Below are positions 1 to 8,793 of a DNA stretch of 64,000 nucleotides, one piece after another (the stretch's first letter is position 1; each line of letters begins with the position of its first letter). The stretch comes from an uncultured Bryobacterales bacterium (GTDB taxonomy: Bacteria > Acidobacteriota > Terriglobia > Bryobacterales > UBA6623): positions 186,001 to 250,000 of the forward strand of contig CATOTH010000008.1 of the NCBI GenBank assembly GCA_951813065.1, read 5' to 3'. Below the pieces are notes generated by a model. It made no database searches and had not been told where the DNA came from. It worked only from the letters and a program-made list of their open reading frames with translations. Position numbers and translations under genes: made by a program.

Positions 1-339
1 CCCGTTGAAACCTTTTCGATCGGTGTGCAAGGAGCGGTGGAGGTGTCGGGCATCCGCCCGTACTACGACCAAGATTTCCAGACCCACGTGAAGGCGTTCA
101 TCGCGAATCATTCCGACGAGCCGCAATCGGTTGCCCTGCAGGTTCTATTGCGTGTGCGAGAGGCGAGTCGACAGGCTCCGCCGCTGGCGACGTTCGATGT
201 AGTCGTTCCAGATCCCATCGGTCCGAATGGCGGTACCGAAGTTGATGTTGTGTTGCACGCGATGGGCAGTTTGCAAAGCCTGCCTCCGTGGCACGAGATC
301 AGAGTTGATGTTGAGCCGCTTGCCTCGCAAGGCGACTAG
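1..339 (+). CDS. C-terminal end of an unidentified protein (5' truncated by window edge)
   Basis: An open frame runs from the first base to a TAG at 337-339, so only the last 112 residues are visible. A GTG at 25 could be mistaken for a start, but the frame is open upstream of it. The visible part is a mix of short beta-strand-like segments (AFIANHSDEP, FDVVVPDP, HEIRVDVEPL), which suggests an immunoglobulin-like or FxLYD-like extracellular fold; that is inference. No catalytic motif or membrane segment is visible. The next gene is on the opposite strand. I do not recognise the family. Confidence 0.6.
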   Translation, partial: PVETFSIGVQGAVEVSGIRPYYDQDFQTHVKAFIANHSDEPQSVALQVLLRVREASRQAPPLATFDVVVPDPIGPNGGTEVDVVLHAMGSLQSLPPWHEIRVDVEPLASQGD

Positions 340-635
340 GCAGTTCTCGCCATCGCGGAGCACGGCGCTCTTTGCGGGCCTCGACAGGAGAATCTGCTGT
401 AGTTGTGGGTCGGCCACCTGGATCGATCTACCCGGTGCGCCGAGTCGTCCCGATAATACTCCCGGAAGTGCGTTAGCAACTTTCTGACGTGGAGTCGGCT
501 TTCCCCGCGGCTACCGTCCACGAGCTGTGCCGCAGTGCGGTTGGCGGGGCGGAATTGCGCCCGTTCCGCTTGGATCACGTCGTCCGCACGATCCGGTTCG
601 CTGGCGGTGTCGGATGCGGAATGCGAGGCGACTGC
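340..635. other. Convergent intergenic region, nothing recognised
   Basis: About 300 bases between the stop of the truncated gene and the stop of the sulfatase. Open frames here have no recognisable product. I see no strong terminator hairpin with a T-run and no RNA gene. Confidence 0.5.
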
Positions 636-2132
636 CTACGCCTCCGGGATGTCCTCAACGCGAGGGTCGTTCGTTTCTTGCATCCATCGGACCAGTTCGG
701 CATGCATGTGCTGGACGGCGCCACGGGCGCTTGGCTCGCGTATGAGGTTCTTGGTCTCCCCGGGGTCGGCAGCCAGATGATAGATCTGCGAGTCGCCGCG
801 CGAATGATAGCTGTACTTCCACTCGTGTGTCCGGATGAGCCTTTGGAAATGGCCTCCGGCGGTTTCCCCTGCGGCACCCCGGTCTCGCTCCGCGAAAATC
901 GGGCGATCCAGTTTCTCCTCGCCGTCGATAAAGCCTCTCAAACTCTGACCGGCCAGCTTCGCCGGCACGGGAAGTCCGAGGTAGTCCAGGATAGTTGGAG
1001 AGACGTCGCAACTGCCCGCCTGGGTCTTGATCGTTTTTCCAGACGGAACCCGGCCGGGCCACCGGAGCAGCAGCGGGACGCGGGTCGTCTCCTCGTACAT
1101 CGAGTAGGCAGTCTTGCCGTACATTCCGTGACCGCCCTGCATGTCGCCGTGGTCGGAAGTGAAGACCACAAGAGTGTTGTCCTCTTCGCCAGACAGCCGC
1201 AATTCGTCGAGGATGCGGCCGAGGTTGGCGTCCATCATCGAGACCATCCCGTAGTACACGCCCAGGTACTCCCGCATGCCTTCGTCGCCAAGAAGCTGTC
1301 CGAAACGCCAAGCCGCTGTACTTCGATCGACATCCTGCACCGAATGACGATTGGCCGGCAGGCGGATCTCCTGGCGAGGGTGAAGGCTGTAGTAGGGCTC
1401 GTTTATGGCCCACAGCGCGTGCGGTGCCGGGAAGCTGACCGTTATGAAGAACGGTTTGCCTGATAGCATTCGAAGAGCCTCGATCGCCCTGTCCGCGATC
1501 CAAGCTTCCTCAGTATGCTCCGGTGGGACGTCGGTGCGGCCGATCCATGAGTTTGGCGGTCCGTCGCCGTCGTACCTGGCATTTGCGGATCGCACGGCCT
1601 CGGTTGAATAGATGGGCCGTCCGACCCGACTGGTTGGCCCGGCGGGTGGCTGGGGCATTCGCTGACCAATGGACCGAAAGTAGTCTCGATAGCTGAGTTC
1701 CGGATCCTGTGCATAGGAGGGTACGCGGGTCTTCTGGCCGAGATGCCATTTGCCGAACTGCCGGGCAACGTACCCGGCGTCGAGCAACGCCTGCTCGGTG
1801 GTCGGCAGGTCCGGGTCCAGCCCCGCGCTATTGCGGCTGAGGTTCTTCGTGATGCCGTGTTGGTGCGGATACAGGCCGGTCATCAGCGAGGCCCGCGTCG
1901 GGCTGCAAAACGGCGTTGGACAGAGAGCGTTCTCGAATCGCACGCCGTCGCGGGCCAGGCTGTCAATGTTGGGCGTTTGGACTGTCGCGTTTCCCGCGGA
2001 CGCGATGGCTTGGTGGTGGAGCTGGTCAGAAATGACGAGCAGTACGTTTGGGCTCCGGACGGTCTTCTCGGCGCCCGAGACCATGGTCCCGGTCAGTGCG
2101 GAAAGGACCGATCGGCGGGTGAGTGCTGACAT
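636..2132 (-). CDS. Sulfatase (formylglycine-dependent, exported)
   Basis: Alkaline-phosphatase-superfamily sulfatase of 498 residues, predicted to hydrolyse sulfate esters of a carbohydrate or aryl substrate in the periplasm. The formylglycine signature CSPTR is at residues 76-80, so Cys76 would be the residue oxidised by a maturase. The N-terminal metal region reads NVLLVISDQ, followed by TPNIDSLARDG, and a later TSDHGDMQG block supplies further metal ligands. The N-terminus has TRRSVLSAL, a possible twin-arginine or Sec signal. The frame extends further upstream, but the ATG at 2130-2132 is preceded by AGAGGG at good spacing and begins the signal-like sequence, so I start there. It faces the divergent beta-oxidation gene. 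No sulfatase-maturing enzyme lies next to it. Exact substrate is not readable from sequence. Confidence 0.93.
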   Translation of the reverse strand: MSALTRRSVLSALTGTMVSGAEKTVRSPNVLLVISDQLHHQAIASAGNATVQTPNIDSLARDGVRFENALCPTPFCSPTRASLMTGLYPHQHGITKNLSRNSAGLDPDLPTTEQALLDAGYVARQFGKWHLGQKTRVPSYAQDPELSYRDYFRSIGQRMPQPPAGPTSRVGRPIYSTEAVRSANARYDGDGPPNSWIGRTDVPPEHTEEAWIADRAIEALRMLSGKPFFITVSFPAPHALWAINEPYYSLHPRQEIRLPANRHSVQDVDRSTAAWRFGQLLGDEGMREYLGVYYGMVSMMDANLGRILDELRLSGEEDNTLVVFTSDHGDMQGGHGMYGKTAYSMYEETTRVPLLLRWPGRVPSGKTIKTQAGSCDVSPTILDYLGLPVPAKLAGQSLRGFIDGEEKLDRPIFAERDRGAAGETAGGHFQRLIRTHEWKYSYHSRGDSQIYHLAADPGETKNLIREPSARGAVQHMHAELVRWMQETNDPRVEDIPEA

Positions 2133-2528
2133 TGACCCTCTGGCGTCTCGCGAAGGTTGCGATCTGATTGTAGCGCCTAGAGCCAGCTGCTCGGGAGAGC
2201 AAGGAACGGTCTCTAGCAACGCGGGATACCGGTTGGCCCGCCAGCCTGGTCTCGTATTGCGCGAATTTGCTGCCCACGTCTTGGCGCTAGGTTCCGTCTC
2301 TGGCGTGAGCGAGGCCAGTTCTGGCTCGTGAAGGCCTCTAGCCAGAGGCCGGCTTTGGCGCCTTCGTCGCCGCTTCCATCGATGCGGGGATGGGATTTGC
2401 CGAGGACTTGAGCCGGGACCTGCGAAGCTCCGGGTCAACTGGCAAGCCCGATGTTCTCAGTCCGGTACGCTAAAGGACTTGGGCGCCTCGGAGACGACTC
2501 CCGGCGCGACGATTTCAAGGAGGTATCC
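2133..2528. promoter_or_regulatory. Divergent promoter region between sulfatase and beta-oxidation gene
   Basis: 396 bases separate the two divergent starts and must contain promoters for both. No convincing -10/-35 pair was picked out. It contains one perfect 7-bp inverted repeat at 2333-2350 (listed separately). Reading frames crossing this stretch are continuations of the flanking frames without homology. Confidence 0.4.
2333..2350. repeat. Inverted repeat, 7-bp perfect arms with 4-nt loop
   Basis: GGCCTCT and AGAGGCC are separated by AGCC. It is not followed by a T-run, so a terminator is unlikely; its place between divergent genes allows an operator, but no regulator is known. Confidence 0.45.
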
Positions 2529-4661
2529 ATGGGCGATCTAGTCCGTTTGAGCGTCGAGGATGGTGTCGGTGTAGTTACGGTTGAGAACCCTCCCGTCAAC
2601 GCACTCAGCCCCGGCGTGCCCGAAGGCATTCTGGACGGTGTCCAGCGCTTCGGCAGCGACGAAAACGTCAGGGCGATAGTCCTGATCGGAGGCGGCAGGA
2701 CCTTCATCGCCGGGGCCGACATCAAGGAGTTTGGCAAGATCACCTCCGGCGAGAAGAGGCGTGGTCCGGGTCTGATTTCTGTGATCGAGGCCTTGGAGAA
2801 CTCTTCCAAGCCAGTCGTGGCGGCTATTCACGGAACGGCGTTTGGCGGCGGGCTTGAAACTGCGCAAGGTTGTCACTATCGAGTCGCACTTCGCTCTGCT
2901 CAAGTAGGTCAGCCCGAGGTAAAGCTGGGCATCATTCCGGGTGCTCACGGCACCCAGCGGTTGCCGCGCCTTGCCGGCCTGTCGAAGGCACTCGAGATGT
3001 GTGCCCTTGGCGATCCCGTGTCCGCTGCGGATGCAGCGGACCATGGAATCGTCGACCGCTTGATCGACGGAAGCGGTTACACCGAATTGCTGGCGGGCGC
3101 GGTGTCGTTCGCCGCCGAGAAGGCGGCGGCGGGTGGACCGCACCCCAAGGCGAGCGAGCTCACTGATAATCTCCCCACCCCTGACGAGGCGGCACCCGTG
3201 TTCGCGGCTGCTCGTGAATTGGCAAAGGCGAAACGACGAGGGTTCATGGCACCGTTGAAGGCGATTGATGCGGTCGAGTGCGCGGTGACCCTGCCGTTCT
3301 CGGAAGGGATCAAGCGCGAGGCCGAGATTTTCCAGGAATGCCTTTTCTCGACGCAGTCGAAAGCGCTGATCCACGCTTTCTTCTCGGAGCGCCGGGTGCG
3401 CAAGGTGCCCGACGTGCCCAAGGAGACGGCGACCCGCGAGATTCGATCCGCGGCCGTGATCGGTGCAGGCACGATGGGCGGGGGGATCGCCATGGCCTAT
3501 GCCAACGCCGGAATCCCTGTGCGGCTGAAAGAGGTCACGCAAGAAGCGCTTGATTGCGGCTACGCGACGATACGCAAGAACTATGAGCGATCTGTCCGGC
3601 GAGGCCGCTTCACGCCGGAGTACGTCCAGCAGCGTCTGGCCCTGATTACACCCCAGACCGGTTGGGACGGTTTCGAGGCGGCCGACATCATCGTCGAGGC
3701 TGTGTTCGAGAACATGGCGCTGAAGAAGGCAGTGTTTGGCGACATCGACAGGCTGGCGCGGCCCGGCGCGATCCTCGCGTCGAACACGTCAACGCTTAGC
3801 ATCGACGAAATCGCATCGTCGACGTCCCGCCCGCAGGACGTTATCGGTCACCATTTCTTCAGCCCGGCCAATGTCATGCGCCTGCTGGAGATCGTGCGCG
3901 GTGCCGCGACATCCAAGGACGTCGTCGCAACTTCCATGGCCCTCGCCCGCAGACTGCGCAAGGTCGGCGTCTTGGTGGGCAATTGCCACGGATTCGTCGG
4001 GAACCGGATGTTTCATCCATACCGGCGTGAGGCTCAATTCCTCGCGGAGGAGGGTGCCCGACCGGCTGAGGTGGACCGCGTCCTGTACGAGTTCGGGGCC
4101 GCCATGGGGCCGATGGCGGTGGGCGATTTGGCCGGCCTCGATGTTGGAATGCGGGTCCGCAAGGAAGCGCCGCACCTGTATCCCCCCGGTACCCGCCGGC
4201 CGCTAGCCGAGGATGCGCTGTGCGAAATGGGTCGGTACGGGCAAAAAACGAAGGCGGGCTGGTACCGGTATGGCCAGGACCGGAGCCGCCATGAGGATCC
4301 GGAAGTGGATGCAATGCTCAAGCGAGTCGCGGCTGAGGCCGGGATCGAGCAACGCGAGATCTCTGACCAGGAAATCCTCGACCGCGTGGTCTACGCGTTA
4401 GTGAACGAGGGCGCCCGCATTCTTGAAGAGGGCTTTGCCTTGCGAGCCTCGGACATCGACATCATTTATCTGTACGGTTATGGCTTCCCGGCGTTTCGCG
4501 GGGGGCCGATGTTCTACGCTGACACGGTCGGTCTTGGGAAGGTGCTGGCTAGGGTGGAGGAATTCCACTCCCAGCACGGGCACTGGTGGCGGCCGGCATC
4601 CCTGCTGAAGGAACTGGCGGAGAACCGCGGCACGTTTTCCGAGTGGGACCGATCGCGCTGA
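2529..4661 (+). CDS. fadJ: Bifunctional enoyl-CoA hydratase / 3-hydroxyacyl-CoA dehydrogenase
   Basis: Two-domain beta-oxidation enzyme of 710 residues, cytoplasmic. It hydrates trans-2-enoyl-CoA and then oxidises the 3-hydroxyacyl-CoA with NAD+. The N-terminal crotonase half has the oxyanion segment [21 protein letters not shown] with the first catalytic Glu and [11 protein letters not shown] with the second. The middle starts the dehydrogenase with the Rossmann motif [10 protein letters not shown], then [10 protein letters not shown] carrying the catalytic His and [12 protein letters not shown]. The frame is open 26 codons upstream, but the ATG at 2529 has AAGGAGG five bases before it, so I use that start. 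Length and order match the FadJ/FadB alpha-subunit family; the partner thiolase is not adjacent. Whether it is short- or long-chain specific cannot be told. Confidence 0.94.
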   Translation: MGDLVRLSVEDGVGVVTVENPPVNALSPGVPEGILDGVQRFGSDENVRAIVLIGGGRTFIAGADIKEFGKITSGEKRRGPGLISVIEALENSSKPVVAAIHGTAFGGGLETAQGCHYRVALRSAQVGQPEVKLGIIPGAHGTQRLPRLAGLSKALEMCALGDPVSAADAADHGIVDRLIDGSGYTELLAGAVSFAAEKAAAGGPHPKASELTDNLPTPDEAAPVFAAARELAKAKRRGFMAPLKAIDAVECAVTLPFSEGIKREAEIFQECLFSTQSKALIHAFFSERRVRKVPDVPKETATREIRSAAVIGAGTMGGGIAMAYANAGIPVRLKEVTQEALDCGYATIRKNYERSVRRGRFTPEYVQQRLALITPQTGWDGFEAADIIVEAVFENMALKKAVFGDIDRLARPGAILASNTSTLSIDEIASSTSRPQDVIGHHFFSPANVMRLLEIVRGAATSKDVVATSMALARRLRKVGVLVGNCHGFVGNRMFHPYRREAQFLAEEGARPAEVDRVLYEFGAAMGPMAVGDLAGLDVGMRVRKEAPHLYPPGTRRPLAEDALCEMGRYGQKTKAGWYRYGQDRSRHEDPEVDAMLKRVAAEAGIEQREISDQEILDRVVYALVNEGARILEEGFALRASDIDIIYLYGYGFPAFRGGPMFYADTVGLGKVLARVEEFHSQHGHWWRPASLLKELAENRGTFSEWDRSR

Positions 4662-4683
4662 CGTCGATTCTTGCCGACTTTGC

Positions 4684-4971
4684 CTAGGTTCCCACGCGAA
4701 GCTTATTGACCACGTTCTTGACGCCCTTCACCGAGGCTACTTTGGTCGCGCGCTTCTTGAGTTTCTCGCTGCGCACTATTCCCTCGATCGTGACCACGGC
4801 ATCGACCACGGTCACTTTGAGATCGCGAATCCGGAGGGACAGGTTGTTGTTCAGCTTTCGATGGACTCGGTCATAGAGGAGTCCGTCGGCATCTTCCGCG
4901 TTCAGCAGCGCTACGGACAGGGGCAGTGCTGCCAGCAGTGCGCGTCGTGTGCGATCCCCCGATCTAGCCAT
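4684..4971 (-). CDS. Small exported BON-domain protein
   Basis: A 95-residue protein with a basic N-terminus and hydrophobic stretch (RRALLAALPLSVALL) that looks like a signal peptide, followed by a single BON domain from about residue 28 to the end. The domain shows the usual pattern of DLKVTVVDAVVTIEGIV, then KKRATKVASVKGVKNVVN. BON domains are thought to bind phospholipid or envelope surfaces (OsmY-type), so a periplasmic, envelope-protective role is likely. GAGGGG eight bases upstream of the ATG supports the start. It ends facing the beta-oxidation gene and lies 16 bases downstream of era, so it may be the last gene of that operon. Confidence 0.88.
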   Translation of the reverse strand: MARSGDRTRRALLAALPLSVALLNAEDADGLLYDRVHRKLNNNLSLRIRDLKVTVVDAVVTIEGIVRSEKLKKRATKVASVKGVKNVVNKLRVGT

Positions 4972-4987
4972 CGGCTTGTCCCCTCGA

Positions 4988-5884
4988 TCACCCGGCTTCG
5001 AGGATCTTTCGAAAGTCTAGATCCTGGACGAATCCGCGCTTGTTGCGCCAATTGCGACGCACCTTCACAAACACCTCCAACTGGACCGGGCGCGCGAATC
5101 GAGTTTCCAGTGTCAGGCGCGCCTTACTGGCCAGTTGCTTCATTTTCTCACCTTTCTTGCCGATCAAGATAGCCTTCTGGCCATCGCGTTCCACCACGAC
5201 CACAGCTGCGATGCGTAGCTTCTTGCGGGATTCTTCCCATCGCTCGATCAGCACCGCCACGGCATGGGGGATCTCGTCGTGAGTCTCTCGCAGGATGCGT
5301 TCCCGGATCAGCTCAGACGCCATGAATCGTTCGGGCTGGTCCGTCACGTACCCGTCGGGATAATATTGCGGGGACTCCGGCAGATGTTCAAACACGGAGT
5401 CTAGCAGGACGCCCAGATTTGCGCCTCGGGTCGCGGAGACTGGGATGAATTCCTCGAATTCGTGTAGCTGGCGGCAACGGTCCAGGAATGGCAGCAGTTC
5501 CCCCTTGCGAGCTACCTTGTCAACCTTGTTGGCGAGCAGGAAGGCCGGCATCGAGAGTTTTTCCGCCAGCGCGATCACTCGCGCGTCGGACTCGTCCACG
5601 GGCTGGCTCGCATCGACCATCAGCAGCACAAGATGGCAGCCTTGGGTAGCGCGCTCGACCTCTCGCATCATTCGTTGCCCCAGTTCCTTCGACGGGTCAT
5701 GGACGCCTGGGCTGTCAACGAACACCACTTGGCCCCGGGGCTCGCTCAGGACTCCCTGGATCGCGTCGCGCGTCGTCTGCGCCCGGCGGCTGACGATGGA
5801 TACCTTCGTCCCAACCAGGGCATTGAGCAGAGTGGATTTGCCTACGTTGGGTTTTCCGAGGATGGCGACGAATCCCGACTTCAC
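4988..5884 (-). CDS. era: GTPase Era
   Basis: Ribosome-associated GTPase of 298 residues that binds the 3' end of 16S rRNA and assists 30S maturation. All G motifs are visible: GKPNVGKST (G1), RAQTTRD (G2), DSPGVHD (G3) and NKVDK (G4). The C-terminal KH domain contains AILIGKKGEKMKQL. The start is the GTG at 5882-5884, which overlaps the TGA of the upstream CBS protein (GTGA), with AAGGGA seven bases upstream; a longer frame upstream lies inside the neighbour and is rejected. Last of the phoH-ybeY-corC-era cluster, a common ribosome/RNA-quality arrangement. Confidence 0.97.
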   Translation of the reverse strand: MKSGFVAILGKPNVGKSTLLNALVGTKVSIVSRRAQTTRDAIQGVLSEPRGQVVFVDSPGVHDPSKELGQRMMREVERATQGCHLVLLMVDASQPVDESDARVIALAEKLSMPAFLLANKVDKVARKGELLPFLDRCRQLHEFEEFIPVSATRGANLGVLLDSVFEHLPESPQYYPDGYVTDQPERFMASELIRERILRETHDEIPHAVAVLIERWEESRKKLRIAAVVVVERDGQKAILIGKKGEKMKQLASKARLTLETRFARPVQLEVFVKVRRNWRNKRGFVQDLDFRKILEAG

Positions 5885-7158
5885 TTGGCCGTCCCTTGCG
5901 CCATTGGCTGGATCGAGCGGCGGCGTAAGTGCACGCGGCTTACATGCCGGCCGTCCGAGGCCAAGACCTCGACCTCCATGCCATTGAGCCGAACCTTGGC
6001 ACCGGCTGCCGGCACTTGTCCAAGGTGCTCGCAAACCAGGCCGCCGATTGTCGTCGACTCAAGCTCCTCGTCGGGGCGATAGCCCACGAGTTCCTCCAAG
6101 CGGTCCAGGTCCAGCCCGCCTTGCGCGATGAACGAATTGTCACCCTGGGGCTCGACATCCCGGACCGGGTCCGTCTCATCCTCGATTTCGCCGACGATCT
6201 CCTCCATCATGTCTTCCATGGTGACCAATCCTGCCGTCTGACCGTACTCGTCGATCACCATCGCGATCTGGCTGTGCGCCTCTTGCATCTCTCGCATGAG
6301 TTCTTGGATCCGCTTGGTCTCTGGAACCAGGTCGATCGGGCGCACGATCGCTCGGGCTTCGCGGTTGACGCGCTCCTCCTTGGCGTAGTCGAGCGTGTCC
6401 CGACTGTGGATGAAACCGATCACGTTGTCGATCGAATCGGCGTAAACGGGGATGCGCGAGTGCTCTTTTTCCCGAATCAACAGCCGTACCTGTTCCAGAT
6501 CGCAGTCAGCGGCGATAGCGGTGATTCTCGGTCTGGGAGTCATCACCTCCCTCACGGTCTTGTCACCAAATCCAACCACGGAATGGATCAGCTTGCGGTC
6601 CTCGCCGTCAATCAAGCCTTCTTTCTGGCCAGCGTCCAAGAGCGCGTCGATTTCTTCGCTGGGCTTTTGCGCTTGCTCACCGGAATTCGAGTCCCCGCCC
6701 ACGGCTGCAACAGACGAGGCGAAATCGCCGAGAATCAGCAGGGGCACTGGAAGCCAGCCGAGAACCCGGCTCGGCCAGGCGAGGTGCGCTACCCAGCGTC
6801 CCTTGGTGCGCACTGCGAGGATGGTAGGCAGCACTTGTGCACAAACGAAGACTGCGATGGAAGTGAGCGCCAGAGCTTCCACGATGGCGATTCCGGCGCT
6901 GGACTGCTCCATACCCAGATACAGCAGGTCCATGCTGAGCAGGATCAGGCTTCCGAATTGCACGAGCGTATACCTGTCCTTGCCGTCCTCGGCGCTGTGA
7001 CCGAGCAGGGGCTGGAATTCAGTCGCGAAGTATTCGAAACCCCCGCGGTCGCGACGCTTGCGGAGGCTTAACGCCTCGCTGTACATCCGCACGAGGAAGG
7101 ACGAGAGGGTGAGGCTGCAGCACAGCAGGAACGCAATTCCGAGCAGGGCTATGGTCAT
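5881..7158 (-). CDS. CNNM/CorC-family membrane protein with CBS pair
   Basis: A 425-residue HlyC/CorC-type protein. The first 150 residues hold several hydrophobic segments (a divergent DUF21/CNNM transmembrane domain), then a cytosolic CBS-domain pair around residues 190-310 (VREVMTPRPRITAI, then VIGFIHSRDTLDY and QIAMVIDEYGQTAGLVTMED), then a CorC_HlyC domain (VEVLASDGRHVSRVHLRR). The family is linked to Mg2+/Co2+ efflux or homeostasis. Its ATG overlaps the ybeY stop (ATGA) and its own stop overlaps the era start, so the genes are translationally coupled. The C-terminus ends PMAQGTAK. Confidence 0.93.
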   Translation of the reverse strand: MTIALLGIAFLLCCSLTLSSFLVRMYSEALSLRKRRDRGGFEYFATEFQPLLGHSAEDGKDRYTLVQFGSLILLSMDLLYLGMEQSSAGIAIVEALALTSIAVFVCAQVLPTILAVRTKGRWVAHLAWPSRVLGWLPVPLLILGDFASSVAAVGGDSNSGEQAQKPSEEIDALLDAGQKEGLIDGEDRKLIHSVVGFGDKTVREVMTPRPRITAIAADCDLEQVRLLIREKEHSRIPVYADSIDNVIGFIHSRDTLDYAKEERVNREARAIVRPIDLVPETKRIQELMREMQEAHSQIAMVIDEYGQTAGLVTMEDMMEEIVGEIEDETDPVRDVEPQGDNSFIAQGGLDLDRLEELVGYRPDEELESTTIGGLVCEHLGQVPAAGAKVRLNGMEVEVLASDGRHVSRVHLRRRSIQPMAQGTAK

Positions 7159-7610
7159 CCCCTTGCCCTCGCGATGAGTCCGGACTTGAGACCGTACTTG
7201 GCGCGGAGCCGCTCTTCTTCGCCGCTCATCTCGCCTCGGTCCGATTCGTGGTCGTACCCGTTCAGATGCAGGATTCCGTGCAGCGCCAAGGTGTTGATCT
7301 CGTCTTCGACCGAATGGCCGTGGTCCCTGGCCTGCTTGGCTGCTCTGGGGGCTGCGATCAGCAAATCGCCCAAGTAGCCGTCCTCTCCATCCGGGAATGA
7401 GAGGACGTCAGTCGTCTTGGACTCGTTCCGGAAGCGCCGATTCGCCTTCCGAACGGCTTCATCCGAACTGACTACCACAGAGAATTCGCCGCCCTCAGCC
7501 AAGTCCCTTGCCAAACGGGAAAGGAAATCACAGACCTTGCTCTCGTCGAACGCTATCTTGCGCTGACGGTTCTCGAAATACCAAGGTTCGTCGGGTTCGC
7601 CTTCGTTCAT
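7155..7610 (-). CDS. ybeY: Endoribonuclease YbeY
   Basis: A 151-residue UPF0054 protein, the zinc-dependent endoribonuclease needed for 16S rRNA 3'-end maturation and ribosome quality control. The family zinc signature is intact: HGILHLNGYDH, with three His ligands. TDVLSFPDG and LGDLLIAAP are the other conserved blocks. It lies four bases after phoH and overlaps the CNNM gene by four bases. Confidence 0.97.
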   Translation of the reverse strand: MNEGEPDEPWYFENRQRKIAFDESKVCDFLSRLARDLAEGGEFSVVVSSDEAVRKANRRFRNESKTTDVLSFPDGEDGYLGDLLIAAPRAAKQARDHGHSVEDEINTLALHGILHLNGYDHESDRGEMSGEEERLRAKYGLKSGLIARARG

Positions 7611-7614
7611 TGCC

Positions 7615-8619
7615 TTAGTCAGGCGCCGGTTGCTTCTGCCGTCTCTCGCCTCTCGATGACGGCGGCTTCAACTGATTCGCATTATAGCGGTCGTAGGCGC
7701 GAACGATTCGCTGGACAAGGCCGTGGCGCACCACGTCGTGCTCATTGAAATCCACAAATCGCACGCCCTGGACGTCAGACAGCACATCAATCGCCTCGAT
7801 CAGTCCGCTGCGCTTTCCGGCGGGCAGGTCGATTTGCGTAATGTCGCCGGTGATCGCTGCCTTCGATCCGAAGCCTAGGCGGGTGATGAACATCTTCATT
7901 TGCTCGGCCGTTGCGTTCTGCGCCTCGTCGAGAATGATGAAGCTCTCATTCAGCGAGCGACCGCGCATGAACGCCAGCGGCGCGACTTCGATTGTGCCGT
8001 TGGCCAAGCTGCGCTCCACCCGTTCCGCTTCGAGGAGGTCTTGTAGCGCGTCGTAGAGTGGGCGCAGATAGGGGTCCACCTTTTGCTGCAAGGTGCCGGG
8101 AAGAAACCCCAGCCGCTCGCCGGCCTCGACGGCCGGCCGCGCGAGCACGATGCGCTGGACATGCTTGCCGAGGAGCGCGGATATGGCGAATGCCACTGCC
8201 AAGTACGTCTTGCCGGTGCCGGCCGGGCCGACGCCGAACACCATGTCTGAGCGCTCCATGGCCTCCAGGTAGCGGAGTTGGTTGAGGCTACGCGGTGTGA
8301 CCGGCTTGCGCCCGCACATCCTCTGGCGGCTGCTTTCAACGAGGCCCTTGAAACTGATCTCCGGATCGGCCGTCGCTACCCGGAGGAAATCGCGAACGTC
8401 ACCGTTGCTGAAGCGGTGCCCGTCGCTGAGGAGCGCCAAGTAGTCGGCAATGATCTCGTCGGCGCGCCGGACTTGGGCCTCGCTGCCCTCGATCTCAAGG
8501 GTATTGGGCGAGAGATTGGCAGTGATTCCCAGCGATCGCTCAAGAATCCGGAGATTCTGGTCTCGCGTTCCAAATAACGACTGGATGCCGTGGCCGACTG
8601 CGATGGATGATTTGCTCAA
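7615..8619 (-). CDS. phoH: PhoH-family ATPase (PhoL)
   Basis: A 334-residue PhoH/PhoL protein with an N-terminal KH-like region and a P-loop NTPase core. Walker A is GPAGTGKTY, Walker B is FIILDEAQN, and the sensor block AITGDITQIDLP is present. Family members are RNA-associated ATPases that commonly sit next to ybeY and era, as here. The start is a TTG at 8617-8619; no ATG lies near and the ribosome-binding site is weak (a GAGAGAG run about 14 bases upstream), so the exact start is the least certain part. First gene of the four-gene operon. Confidence 0.95.
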   Translation of the reverse strand: MSKSSIAVGHGIQSLFGTRDQNLRILERSLGITANLSPNTLEIEGSEAQVRRADEIIADYLALLSDGHRFSNGDVRDFLRVATADPEISFKGLVESSRQRMCGRKPVTPRSLNQLRYLEAMERSDMVFGVGPAGTGKTYLAVAFAISALLGKHVQRIVLARPAVEAGERLGFLPGTLQQKVDPYLRPLYDALQDLLEAERVERSLANGTIEVAPLAFMRGRSLNESFIILDEAQNATAEQMKMFITRLGFGSKAAITGDITQIDLPAGKRSGLIEAIDVLSDVQGVRFVDFNEHDVVRHGLVQRIVRAYDRYNANQLKPPSSRGERRQKQPAPD

Positions 8620-8793
8620 TTGGTTTTCGAAGTCTCTCTCGGTGCTTTGGGCTGCTCGGATCCACGCCGACTCCGGGGATCGGCCTCAGGCGTTCTCCCG
8701 CCGCGAATCAGTTCGGGTCGAGATTGCGGGCTCACGCATCTATCGAGACTATACAAAATCGGCAGGGAAGTACCGAGACCGCATTTTCACGTT

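Noticed and set aside
489-1463. 324-codon open frame on the plus strand
   Set aside because: Antisense shadow of the sulfatase, a common effect in GC-rich DNA.
5929-7071. 380-codon open frame on the plus strand
   Set aside because: Antisense to the CNNM/CorC gene, whose CBS motifs are unmistakable.
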